From Dugong dugon (taxonomy: Eukaryota; Chordata; Mammalia; Sirenia; Dugongidae), in NCBI GenBank assembly GCA_030035585.1, contig CM057461.1, positions 4,786,501 to 4,850,500 on the forward strand: 64,000 bases of DNA, written 5' to 3'. The notes below the pieces were generated by a model that made no database searches, had not been told where the DNA came from, and saw only the letters and a program-made list of their open reading frames with translations. This document shows positions 11,376 through 21,031 of the stretch, piece by piece. A program made the position numbers and the translations under genes. Every line of letters starts with the position of its first letter. Positions within the stretch are counted from its first letter, which is position 1.

Positions 11376-14085
11376 GACTCTGCGATAATGTAGAATATTC
11401 TGAATAATTTCAGAGAGTATAAGGGATGTGTCTCCTGTTAGTAGCCATGATGTATCCACACTTTCTTACTGACCTAACAGTTGTTGCAAATGTACAAACA
11501 CGGTTGTCCCAACAGTTGGACTCCCGCTTGGCCTTTCATTTCTCATTTTTGCATTTTGTACTGTTATCACCTCAGAAAGCAGGGCGCCGTGCTTACAATC
11601 ACTCCTGCATTTAAATTGTTCTTCAGATTTACAGCCTCGGTTCTGAAATGTGAACAAGCTTTTGCGGGGTAATTAGCCTCACACACTATTTCAGCCAACA
11701 TCCGATCAGCCCCGGTCAGATAATTCCTTCTTGCTAAAATATTATATGCTTTCTCTAAATTGCATTGGAATATGTTCCCGAGTTAGGAAATCTACTTTGT
11801 CAAATGAGCCTTGTTTGGAGATTAGGGGGCCTCATTCTTCTTCCTTGCAGTGGTAGAGTGGCCCCCAAAGCCTTTATTTTTTTTAATCCCAAGCCATGAG
11901 CCAACATCTTTTTTCCAATTTCAGCTTCTACAGACTTTCCTTTCTGGAAAACAAACCATAACAATTTCAATCCTCGCTTGGCTGGTGGCCAGACCTGCAA
12001 GGGCCAGAGCCAGGAGATTAACGGATACACCTGGTGGGGACAAGGGCGAGGAGAGAACATCCAGGACACGTGTTTGTGTAGGAGCCCAGACCCCGTGAGA
12101 CCCGGAGAGGGCCCATCCATGAGGCCAGCTCATCTGAATGACATGCTAAGGCCCTTCGGAACATGTGCCTGAAAACATGCCTGCGACATTAATTAATGCC
12201 AGGCAAGATGGAGCAGCAGATCCTGGGAACTCTAAAAATAGACCGATGCCAACTGATTCATCCCTGACGCGCAGAGCTCGGAGCTTTTGTGTCTGTTCTC
12301 CTACAGGCTTTACATTATGGCCTTTCTTTCTGCCTTTCCATCTTTGTGGTTCTTCCTTTCTCTCTCTCCTTCTTGTTCAGAGGGCTAAACCTTCCAGATG
12401 AGATGTCCCCCACTCGGCTACCCTCCGACCCACAAACATGCTTCATAAGCAAGGGAACCCTTTTTTTTTTCCTGGCTCACAGGGTGGCGAGCCATAATTC
12501 GTACTTAGTATTTTCCATGTGGATGTCCTTGCCTGTTGGATCACACCGAACACTCTATAGCTTGGTTTCCGATTACAGTCCCTTCTATTTTAAACTTGGT
12601 TGATTTCTACCAGGGAAGAAGCCTATTTCATACAGATTAGCTGGGCAGCTGGGTCTGATTGCTTCTGATCACTGGGCTTGGGGCCACTAGGGAAACAGGT
12701 TTCCCAAGCCCCTTGGGTGGAGGGCCATTCCACATGGTCCAGAAAGCCTGGGTCCTGCTCACTCTAGAAGGATGGGTCAGCAGCCTGGGAGCCTCAGTGG
12801 AAATCAACAGGTCAAGGTTAAAGTAGAATAATCCCTTCATCCATATCTTAGGTTTGAGGGGCTGGGCTGGAAGATGGAGGAGGGGGGCAGGAGGCCCCGG
12901 TGAGAGGGGGTTGTGTGAGAGATACTGCGTGTGTTTGGAGGAAGCATCCATCATGCCTGCCGGATAGAATCACTCGGCAGGCAGCAGACAGGGCTCCGTG
13001 ATAAGATCCCTTCATCCGGCCTTGCTTCCCAGACCTCCAGATGCACAAAGAAATCACAAAGTCCTCTCTCACCTTTCAGGGGTCAGTCCACAGGCAGGTG
13101 GGGGCCGCCGCTCACTCCCGAAAGCTGGTGGCTGCGATGAGGCAGGAGCAGTCTCTCTGCTCGTCCCATCTCTGCCTTTGCTTCTCTTTATACCTTCTCT
13201 AGAGAAAGCCGAGTGCTGGAAATTAAAAAAAAAAAAAAAAGGAAAGAAAGAAAAAAGAAAAGAAAGCAATTGTGTGTGTGGAGGGTGATGGGTGTCTGGG
13301 GTGCTGGGGCGGTAGGGGGTGGCAGAGGGACACCAGGGGTAGATGTTGAGGCTGTTCTGGGTGGGGACGGGTAATGGCCGTTGCTAGTAATATGGTTTGC
13401 CTGCTAGAGATCCGCACCACGGCAGCTTTGTGTGTGGGCGTCTGCAGCTACACGGCTAGGTTTCAAACCGTTACAGTGAACATTTGCAAACAGACAAAAA
13501 AACAAAACCATTGGGTACAAATGGAAACTTCTGTTTTCTTTTCTCTTTCTGCACTCCACCCCCTTCAACCTCACCTCTTGGGTTTCTGGGAAGGAGGGCC
13601 AGAGGGGCCCTTTCTTCATCTGGGGTCCTCTAGCCTCATCTTTGGCAGCCACGCCACCCCCCAGGGCCACTGCAATGGGCAGGGAGGTTAGGTCGTCAAA
13701 AGTTACCCCACAGCTTGGGGAACGTCCAGATATTTGAGAGCAAGTTTCACTTGTTTCACGTCTCACACCCAGGGTTGAGTTTCTCTTCTCGCACCCGGGG
13801 ATGGAGCCGTCCTGGGCCAGGGAGCTGGATCCAGCTCACAGGTTCATCAGGGGTGCCAAGCCCGGATATGCAGGCTAGCTGGGCCTCCCAGCCCACAGAC
13901 CTATGCTAGGCAGCATGAAAATCACAGCGAGATGTCCAGGTCTGTCCTCCAGAAGGGAGGCGGAAGAGCAAAAGCATGAAACGCATCAACTCCTGGAGAG
14001 AAATTTGCCAGGTAGAGGCATTCTCATTTGGGATGTCGATGACAGGATGGCAGGACAAGATGGTGAGCTCTGCTAGACTCGGAGG
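11376..14085. other. Long unclassified stretch; possible regulatory DNA
   Basis: About 2.7 kb without a recognised gene or repeat. A perfect MEF2-type consensus (CTAAAAATAG, 12232-12241) and a palindromic homeodomain-type core (ATTAATTAAT, about 12188-12197) lie 35 bp apart. A purine-only tract of A and G lies near 13223-13266. Frames such as 13374-13691 have no family signature. Confidence 0.45.
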
Positions 14086-14103
14086 CTCGTATAGACCATC
14101 CTA

Positions 14104-14303
14104 AGGAGCCCTGGTGGCACAGTGGTTAAGCACTCAGTTGCTAACTGAAAGGTTGCTGGTTCGAACCCACCAGCCTCTCCACAGGAGAAAGATGTGGTAG
14201 TCTGCTTCTGTAAAGATTACCGCCTTGGAAACCCTGTGGGGCAGTTGTACTCTGTCCTATAGGGTGGCTGTGAGTCGGAATCAACTCGACCGCAATAGGT
14301 TTC
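14104..14303 (+). mobile_element. AfroSINE copy with target duplication
   Basis: Full-length sense copy. The flanks 'tatagaccatcct' (about 14090) and 'tatggaccatctt' (about 14304) are a 13-bp target duplication with two mismatches. Confidence 0.92.
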
Positions 14304-14311
14304 AGTATGGA

Positions 14312-14491
14312 CCATCTTCATGGCAACCCCAAGTGTGCAGAATAGAACTGTTCCATAGAGTTTTCAAGTCTGTGACCTTTCAGAAGCATATCACCAGGCT
14401 GGTCTTTTCCAGGCTCTTCTAGGTGAGTTCAAACTGTCAACTTTTTGGTTAGTAGTCAAGCGCTTAACCAACTGCACTACTCAGGGACTCC
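14312..14491 (-). mobile_element. AfroSINE copy followed by a sense 3' stub
   Basis: Antisense copy ('catggcaaccccaagtgtgc ... aaccaactgcactactcagg'), directly followed at 14492-14552 by a sense SINE 3' end ('ggggtcaccacgagtcagaa ... ttggtttggc'). The stub is best read as the remainder of an element the antisense copy landed in or against. Confidence 0.82.
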
Positions 14492-14581
14492 TGGGGTCAC
14501 CACGAGTCAGAATCAACTTGACAGCAACTGGTTTGGCTTCTTTTGGTTTTAGAGGCCAATCCAGTGAACGGAAGGTAAGAG

Positions 14582-14680
14582 GCTGGCAGACCCTAGCTCT
14601 ACAATTCATCATTCCTGGGGCCTTGGGCAAGCCCTTCCCTTCACACGAGCCCCAGTCTCCTCATCTAAAATGGATTTAAG
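14582..14680 (+). repeat. MIR fragment
   Basis: 'ggggccttgggcaagccctt' and 'ccccagtctcctcatctaaaatgg' are the sense MIR core. Confidence 0.7.
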
Positions 14681-14681
14681 T

Positions 14682-14897
14682 CAGTGGTTCTCAACCAAGG
14701 GTGATTTTGCCTGCCAGGGGACTTTGGGTGGTATCTGGAGACGTTTTGGGTTGTCACAGTTGAGAAGCTAGTGGGGATTGGCATCTAGTGGATAGAGGCC
14801 AGGAGCAGTGCCATACCACCCTACAATGTGCAGCCCCTAGTGCAAAGAACTATCCAGCCTGAGTCAGCAACAATGTGGAAGCTGAGAAAGCCTCGTC
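14682..14897 (+). mobile_element. MER5A-like hAT-Charlie DNA transposon
   Basis: The 5' terminal inverted repeat 'cagtggttctcaacc' starts the element. Diagnostic internal blocks follow: 'ttgcctgccaggggactttgg', 'gagacgttttgggttgtcac' and 'ggcatctagtggatagaggcc', ending near 'gctgagaaagcctcg'. Non-autonomous miniature element, old. Confidence 0.88.
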
Positions 14898-14899
14898 TA

Positions 14900-15985
14900 A
14901 AAAGCAGATCTACCAGTCTCCCTCAGAGGTTTTCAAGTAGCTGAAAGAGACAATACGTTGCAAGAATCCTGTGTAAACCAGGACGTAGGCGATGTGGTGG
15001 TATTTGGTAAGAAAGAGACTTCCATATAATTTAAATGGCACCTGATTTCTTGTTGGATGACAAGACGGAAAGTGGGTTAAGAGCCCACTGTCTCAGACCA
15101 AAAAGAGAGAAAGCCTGCTTGCCTTAGTAAACACTCCAAATTACATGATTTAAAGAAGAAGAAGAGAACTGCCCTCCTCTTGCTTAAGTACCTCAGACAG
15201 CTTGAACTCAGCGCGAGCTGGGGAGGAGATGTAAAAGACTTGCAGGCGTTTCGATGGGTAATCATTCGTAATCAGAGCATTTTACAGAATCCATTAAACA
15301 GGCTTTAAACAAAGCTGAAAATTATTGTTGACCTTTACTTGGAAGGAGGCTAGCCGGTCGTGATGACAACGTGAAAGTGCCCGTTTTGAGTTTTGGATTT
15401 CTTTTCAACAAATCTTCAGGCTGACTTAGGATGCAGTCCTGAGTACAACAGAAAGAGAAAGTGAAATTGAAGTTCAGATGCATGTTCCAGCCGACTGCCT
15501 AGCCTCAAGAAGAAAATCTGGCTGTGTCTCGCTCTGGTACCCCAGGTAGCACCTCTTAGATACTCCTCAGAACCCAGGCCCCTGGAAATGGTTTTGTTCA
15601 CAACAGGGGAGAAGTCCGGGATGGGTGCGAGCCCTGGAGAGTCAGGTGGGGCCAGGCCTGCTGTGGCTGGAGCAAAGGAGAGGCCCATCCCAGGAGAGAA
15701 GGAAGAGAGGGTGTGTGAGAGGAAGTGAATAAAGACCTGCCCCTCTCAAAGAGGCTTTCGAGGAAGGGATGACCAGCCAAGTTTCTGAAATGGGCCCATC
15801 CTCGCCAATCACATCAGCTTCCTCCAGTGTCAAAAGGGAAAGTGAAGCCAGTCTTTTCACCTCGAATTTCCAGCACCTTCTCCATCCGTCTATTCACTCA
15901 CTCCTCAGGACAAGCATCGATCCCCTCTTTGAGGACTTCCTATGCCAGCCCTTTGCGAGGCCAAAGGGACAACAGAGTAAAGAAA
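14900..15985. other. Unclassified sequence, locally AT-rich
   Basis: No gene. The 15240-15330 part ('gtaatcattcgtaatcagag', 'gaaaattattgttgaccttt') has the look of a conserved non-coding element, but this cannot be judged without alignment. Confidence 0.4.
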
Positions 15986-15989
15986 AAAT

Positions 15990-16790
15990 GGAAGAACGCA
16001 AAAACGGTGCAGCCACTCTGGAAGGCAGTCTGGAAATTTCTTCCAGAGCTAAACATAGTCTTACCAAACAATCCAGCAATCCCACTCCTAGGTATTTACC
16101 CAAATGAGTTGAAAATGTATGTCTACATAGAAACCTGCACACAAATGTTTGTAGCAGCTTTATTCATAATTCCAAATATTGGAAGCAACCAAGATGTCCT
16201 TCAGTAGATGAATGGATAAACAAACTGTGGTACATTCATACAATGGAGCATTATCCGGCAATAAAAAGAAAAGAGCTAAAGAGCTATCGAGCCAGGAAAA
16301 GACATGGAGAAACCTTAAATGCATCTTGCTAAGCGAAAGAAGCCAGTCTGGAAAAGGTACTATATGATTCCAACTATATGACATTATGGAAAACGCAAAA
16401 CTGTAGAGACAGTGAAAAGATCATTGGTTTCCAAGGACTCAGGGGGAGGGGCAGGGACGAGCAGGTGGGACACGGGGTATTTTTAGGGCAGTGAAACTAT
16501 TCCGCTTGACACTAATGTTGGACACATAACACTGTGCATTTTTCAAATCCCATGGAACTGTACAGCATGAAGAGTGAGCCCTAATGTAAGCAATGGAGTT
16601 TAGTAACCATGTATCAGTTTAGTTCGTCAGTTGTAACACATGCACCACAGGAATGCAAAATGTTAATAACAGAAACTGTGTGGCGAGGGAAGAGGAGGGA
16701 GATGGAGACTCTACACTTTCTGCACAATTTCTCTGTAAACCTAAAACTACTCTAAAAAATATAGTCTATTTTTTTAATGAAAACCAAAAC
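15990..16790 (+). mobile_element. Old L1, 3' part of ORF2 plus 3' UTR
   Basis: Sense L1. The end of ORF2 is recognisable ('aatcccactcctaggtattt', 'tgaatggataaacaaactgtgg', 'acaatggagcattatccgg'), followed by a 3' UTR ending 'taaaaaatatagtctatttttt'. Frameshifts and stops break it. It is distinct from the L1 that starts near 16905. Confidence 0.85.
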
Positions 16791-16904
16791 AAAAGCACAG
16801 CCCCTGTGAAGAGACAAAAATCAAAGGATAATGCAAATAATATCCAATTCATTCATTCATTGGCTGGGAATTTGGACACCTACTATACAATAGGCACCAT
16901 TCGA

Positions 16905-17266
16905 GGAGGAAAGAAATGGGTAGACAAATTACTGCCAAGAAACACAACGAAAACAGTGATAAAAAGGTCAGTTAATCAAGACTTAACAATCATAAATATA
17001 TATGCACCCAACACTGGGGCACCTAAATATACAAACATTGTAAGCATTGAAGGGAAAATAATACTACTATAATGGTTGGGAGCTTCAATACACCACTTTC
17101 AGTATTGGACAGAACACCTAGAAAGAAGACCAACAAGGAAACAGAGGATTTGAATGACACTATAAACCAACTAGACTTAACAGACTTATAGAGAACACTT
17201 CACCCAACAACAGCACAACATACATTCTACTCCGGTGCACATGGATCATTCTCCAGCACACACCAC
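16905..17266 (+). pseudogene. L1 ORF2 remnant, endonuclease end (left of ERV)
   Basis: 5'-truncated L1 ORF2. The segment with translated motif LTIINIYAPNTGAPKY belongs to the endonuclease domain (16975-17030); stops follow. It breaks at 17266 in the sequence 'tggatcattctccag...' and continues at 22832 across the ERV. The endonuclease is not intact. Confidence 0.85.
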
Positions 17267-17595
17267 AGTCGCAGCGGCGACGGTAATCGAGACGGCGAAG
17301 ACAGTAACCAACTGCACAACTCTTACAGAGAAGTGGGGCCAGGAGGGTCACTCTGAGGAGTCGACCCCCACTTCAGTCCCAGGAGTTTATTTTATAGTCA
17401 ATACAGCAATCAACGAGGCAATTAACAAAACAATGGGCTTTGAGTACGGGCAAAGGTCAATCAGTAAAGGGAAAACACATCCGGACAAGTCTCGACATGT
17501 TGGAGACAAGTCTCAACATGCTGTGCAGCATAGAGGCCTGTGGGGGCTGCAGTTGTCAATAGTGCAGCCATGTTTAAATGGCATGTATCCCCACA
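17267..17595 (-). repeat. ERV 3' LTR
   Basis: 329 bp, matching the 5' LTR along its length. On the plus strand it runs from 'agtcgcag' to 'tatccccaca'. The outer dinucleotide is AG where the partner has TG, so the terminal CA of the retroviral strand has mutated. It has lost 13 bp around 'acaataggtttgg' relative to the 5' LTR. The overlapping TATA box and poly(A) signal are kept at 17386-17396. Confidence 0.95.
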
Positions 17596-17614
17596 TTTCC
17601 CCCCTTTTGTTTAG
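17596..17614 (-). promoter_or_regulatory. ERV 3' polypurine tract
   Basis: On the minus strand CTAAACAAAAGGGGGGAAA abuts the start of the 3' LTR (TGTGGGG). This is the standard place and composition for the plus-strand DNA primer. Confidence 0.93.
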
Positions 17615-18173
17615 TTAATGAAATAAGAATCAAGAGGGTTTTTACTGGTCCAGCAAGTATCTGGTAGGACAAAGGAAAATTTTCTCTATGACATAAAGTC
17701 TAAGATTATCTCAGCTACTGTCTCTACACCTCAGGGCCTGGCATCTTAGTGAGTCTTTGTGAGCCCAGCTAGGGCTGGGGCACACTCCATATGTTTAAGG
17801 AAGAGAAGTAGCATAGCTATGAGTAACACCTGGACTTAGTCGCCTAGATGGCGGCTATGGCAAGCTCTTTAAACTCACCGTGCTCGTTTTCCACCGGATA
17901 CCATCTGGTTCTTCACCAGGTTACTAAGTAAGAGCGATGCTCTTATCAACTGCATAGCCGGAGCGAGCGGACTCAATGTGCCTTTCAGGTGTGTAAGACA
18001 ATAGAGGATGATCTTATGAGGATAATATAATCCTCTACACTAGTAATATCCTGATTGTTGGACCCATGGGTTTCCTCTGACTCTCATTTTGTCAGATAAA
18101 CACTAACTTTTAACATCCACTGAAATTATTATTCTTAAAGGTTTAAAGAATTATAAAGGCTCAAAGATCCATT
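17615..18173 (-). other. ERV non-coding region before the 3' LTR
   Basis: About 560 bp between the tandem repeats and the polypurine tract. Stops occur in all frames and no accessory gene is seen. With the repeats it makes an untranslated stretch of nearly 0.9 kb. Confidence 0.6.
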
Positions 18174-18449
18174 AACAATCAAACAAGTAATGATTTACAC
18201 AGCTTCACTATTACTTGGAAGGGAATCACTAGGAAGGACAATTTACACATCATAACAAATGTTCATTAGGAAATTAATTACACATCATAACAAATTTAAC
18301 AATCAAACAAACACTGATTTACACAAATTCACTATTAATTGGAAAGGAATCATCTAACTTAGAAATCTATCTATACAGAAGCGTCTAACTAGGAGAAGCA
18401 GAAAATATAGAGGAGTTTACACATAACAAATTTTCATTGGGAGCTTACT
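18174..18449 (-). repeat. Imperfect tandem repeats between env and 3' LTR
   Basis: Unit 1 (18174-18277) and unit 2 (18298-18449) share, in order on the plus strand, 'aacaatcaaacaa', 'tgatttacaca', 'ttcactatta', 'ttggaa.ggaatca' and 'cacat.ataacaaat'. Unit 2 holds an extra ~60 bp. AT-rich and non-coding. Type D retroviruses have their constitutive transport element at this place, built of degenerate direct repeats; a shared role is inference. Confidence 0.7.
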
Positions 18450-18479
18450 GATTAACAAAATACAGGTAATTACTGATTA

Positions 18480-18677
18480 TCAAAATAATAGCATAGGAAG
18501 GGCCTTCTCAAAGGAGGTCTTCATCTTTCCCGTCTCTTGTTTATGTAACTGGTAGCGAATGGTCCAGGCGAGGAAGGCTGACTTCTGTTGGCGATGAGAG
18601 GCTCTCAGGGAGTAGAGACAGCGGATAACAACTATAAAGAGGCACAAAACTATTAAACATCCTATAGCAAAAAGGAT
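18480..18677 (-). pseudogene. Untranslated end of env (anchor and tail)
   Basis: The env frame stays open for 65 codons past the TAG at 18678-18680, to a TGA at 18480-18482. The first ~20 codons are strongly hydrophobic and followed by basic residues, as expected for a transmembrane anchor and cytoplasmic tail. The TAG therefore truncates a longer ancestral protein and is not the natural end. Confidence 0.85.
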
Positions 18678-20300
18678 CTAGACATGGAGATTGAGTCCGG
18701 AGAACCAATGTGTGGGATTAAGCCAGTAGGCAAAATCATTAAGTGTATTAAGTGTAGCCTTATTAGACTCTGATTGTAATCTCAAGAGCTGTTCTTGTAA
18801 TTGAAATTGTAATTTTTGAATATCACTTTTCAATGGAGAAGCGAAGCTAGCCAAAAGATTATTTTTAACATCCTTCCAGGACTCATTATATGGAAGGGCG
18901 GTAACACAGAAGCGAGTGTATTCAGCATCACAGGTTAATTGAGAATGTTCCCATAGGGCTTCTTGTCGTTCTCCAAGCCAGAGGACTGAGGCTTCTAAAG
19001 CACCCAGATGCTTGAGGATCTCTTGATCAATATGCACCATAGTCTGCATTTCAGAAGTAACATTTTGCATATAAGTGTTAAACTGTTGGGCGGTTTGAAT
19101 GGATTGAGAAAGAGCCACGGCCACCATAGTGGCAATAGCAGTGGCTGTAATAATAGAAGCGATAAGGATTCCCAAAAATCTTTTAGTCCGCATTTTCTGT
19201 AATGCGTTAACAACCTGAGCAAGAGGGGAACTATCTTGCCAGGGGCGTGTAAGGTTAACAGGTAGCCAAAGGTGGCTTCTTTGGCGGAGAACAAATACAG
19301 AACTGATATTAAGAGTAGAGACGTTTTGTCTAGACAAACATGGTGAAGTCCATGTAGAGCCACTGGATAGAGTTAATTGAAAAGAGGTATTTATTTTAAT
19401 AATATCTGGAGGGTTAGAGGTTATAGCAAAAATGTATGGTCTGGATGTACATATAAGTACAGAATCATTATGATCATGAAGGGTCCATCGTAATTTTGGG
19501 AGTGGGGTTTTGGCATTTTTTGTCCCCCTGAGAAAGTCCCCTGAACGGAGAGTTCTCTCAAAAAAGGGGAGTCCCAATCGCCATGAAAAAATCTTTAAAG
19601 GAGAAAATTGTCCACCTGGGTAGCGTAAACAAAGAATGGGTCCAGCTAAGCCGGGGTTCCAGGATTGAGAGTGTCCTAGATAATGATATGGAGTTGTCCA
19701 TTGCCAGGTAGAAAGATTTGGTAATAAAATTAAACCATGAGGACCCCAATTTTCTAAGGAAATGTTGAAAGGGAGAGAATAAGAAGAGAAATTAGTAGTT
19801 CTGCAGGTAACCCAGGTATTATCGATAGGGTCTGTAAGAGATAGTTGGGGATGTTGACAGACAGGAATAGAATGGGTAATAAAGGCACTATTATTACTGA
19901 AAGTGCCGTCAACCCCTATGGCTTTAACAACAATTTGTTTAGAATAGACTGGTATACGGTAGGTGTCGTTATAGTAGATATGATTCATATACCATTGTTC
20001 TAATATAGGTACACACACACAAGTAGTGGGAGGTTGGGTAGTAAAGCATAAAGGAAGGGCATCAGCATAAAGTATCCAATTTGTTGATAATACAAACCAA
20101 CCTTCTTCAGAAGAATTAATGAGTGGCTTAAAATAAGCTAAATATTGTCCTCCTGTAACAGAGGTATCATTAGAGGAAAGAGGGGGCTCTGGCTCTTCCC
20201 TTGTGACCGGATGGAAAACAGGAGGATTAAGAACATGAGCCCAATAAGTGGTTGAAGCAGAAGCTGTTAATATTTGGGAAAGGAAAACAAAAATATACAC
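18678..20300 (-). CDS. env: ERV envelope frame, truncated before the membrane anchor
   Basis: 540 codons without a stop. Residues 1-20 are hydrophobic, like a signal peptide. The surface subunit runs to a furin-type site RTKR at 371-374 (19179-19190). The fusion peptide FLGILIASIITATAIA follows, then a heptad-rich segment, a CX7C loop (Cys457, Cys465) and a second helical region near 490-520. There are 14 N-X-S/T sequons. The third cysteine of gamma-type CX6CC is absent, which fits a beta-type envelope with non-covalent subunits. The first codon is GTG; the frame is open upstream to a TAG near 20382, and no in-frame ATG is near. Translation would need a spliced leader or another start. TAG at 18678 removes the anchor, so any product would be soluble. 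Confidence 0.88.
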   Translation of the reverse strand: MYIFVFLSQILTASASTTYWAHVLNPPVFHPVTREEPEPPLSSNDTSVTGGQYLAYFKPLINSSEEGWFVLSTNWILYADALPLCFTTQPPTTCVCVPILEQWYMNHIYYNDTYRIPVYSKQIVVKAIGVDGTFSNNSAFITHSIPVCQHPQLSLTDPIDNTWVTCRTTNFSSYSLPFNISLENWGPHGLILLPNLSTWQWTTPYHYLGHSQSWNPGLAGPILCLRYPGGQFSPLKIFSWRLGLPFFERTLRSGDFLRGTKNAKTPLPKLRWTLHDHNDSVLICTSRPYIFAITSNPPDIIKINTSFQLTLSSGSTWTSPCLSRQNVSTLNISSVFVLRQRSHLWLPVNLTRPWQDSSPLAQVVNALQKMRTKRFLGILIASIITATAIATMVAVALSQSIQTAQQFNTYMQNVTSEMQTMVHIDQEILKHLGALEASVLWLGERQEALWEHSQLTCDAEYTRFCVTALPYNESWKDVKNNLLASFASPLKSDIQKLQFQLQEQLLRLQSESNKATLNTLNDFAYWLNPTHWFSGLNLHV

Positions 20301-20412
20301 CTGAGATTTAGTAAATGTAAAGAGAGTACCGGTAGTTAAGAATGTTTCTTCAGCCCTGGAGAAACAGGCCTCCAGACGCCCCTATGCCACCGGCACAGCA
20401 AGACTCAGCCAT

Positions 20413-21031
20413 TCATTCTTCTTTTTCTGTTTCTGGATCGGTGTTTGATGCAGGAGCCACAGCTGTTGTTGGGTCATGATATGGTTTCACTAGTCGAGCA
20501 GGAATCCAAAGTGGGCCTGTAGGAGACAAAACAGCCGCATACCCTCTCCCCCAGGTTAATAGTTCTACAGGTCCTTGCCAGACAGAGGGATTTTGAGGAT
20601 CTTTATAGAGGACCTGTGGGCGAGGTCGGGTGTCAGGGGGGATAAAATGTCATTCTGCTGCAGTCTGGCTATCTTTAGTGACCATTAAAAAATTAAAAGT
20701 AAATAAAGCTTTGGCAAGTCTTTCATTCTGATCACATATTTTGGGCCCATCATCTCCCCCCTTTTGTTTATTTAAGAGCTGTTTGAGAGTATGATGGGCA
20801 CGTTCAATTATGGCTTGACCTCGAGGATTATAGGGAATGCCAGTGGTATGAAGAATATTCCAAGTGGCACAAAGTTGTTGAAATTTAGCGGAAGTATATG
20901 CAGGACCATTATCAGTTTTAAGGGTCTGGGGTCATCCCATAGTTGCAATGGCTTGGGTGAAGTGACGACAGGCATGAGTAGAACGTTCTCTAGAAAGGGC
21001 TGTAGCATAAAGAAACCCAGAATATATTAGC
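20413..21031 (-). pseudogene. pol: ERV integrase remnant
   Basis: Retroviral integrase core and C-terminal part. After the junction comes a YSGFLYATALSRE block, where the first catalytic Asp just upstream is lost. An in-frame TGA follows (MG*PQTL), then TDNGPAY with the second Asp and NPRGQAIIERAH with the catalytic Glu. The C-terminal DNA-binding part includes LLTWGRGYAAVLSPTGPLWI and ends at TGA 20413-20415. Loss of the first Asp, the zinc-binding N-terminus and all of RT makes it non-functional. Confidence 0.9.
20753..20770 (-). promoter_or_regulatory. Second polypurine tract inside integrase
   Basis: On the minus strand TAAACAAAAGGGGGGAGA repeats a 16-nt core (TAAACAAAAGGGGGGA) of the 3' polypurine tract at 17596-17614. 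It lies in the codons for NKQKGG. Position and identity suggest a central polypurine tract; this is untested. Confidence 0.6.

Noticed and set aside
16653-17072. 139-codon frame as a host gene
   Set aside because: It covers the end of one old L1, an unrelated spacer and the endonuclease region of the next L1.
18120-18480. CRISPR-like array
   Set aside because: The repeats are only two imperfect long units in a mammalian ERV, without uniform spacers.
18995-19363. 122-codon frame within env as a separate protein
   Set aside because: It is an alternate frame of the surface and transmembrane region of env with no independent signal.
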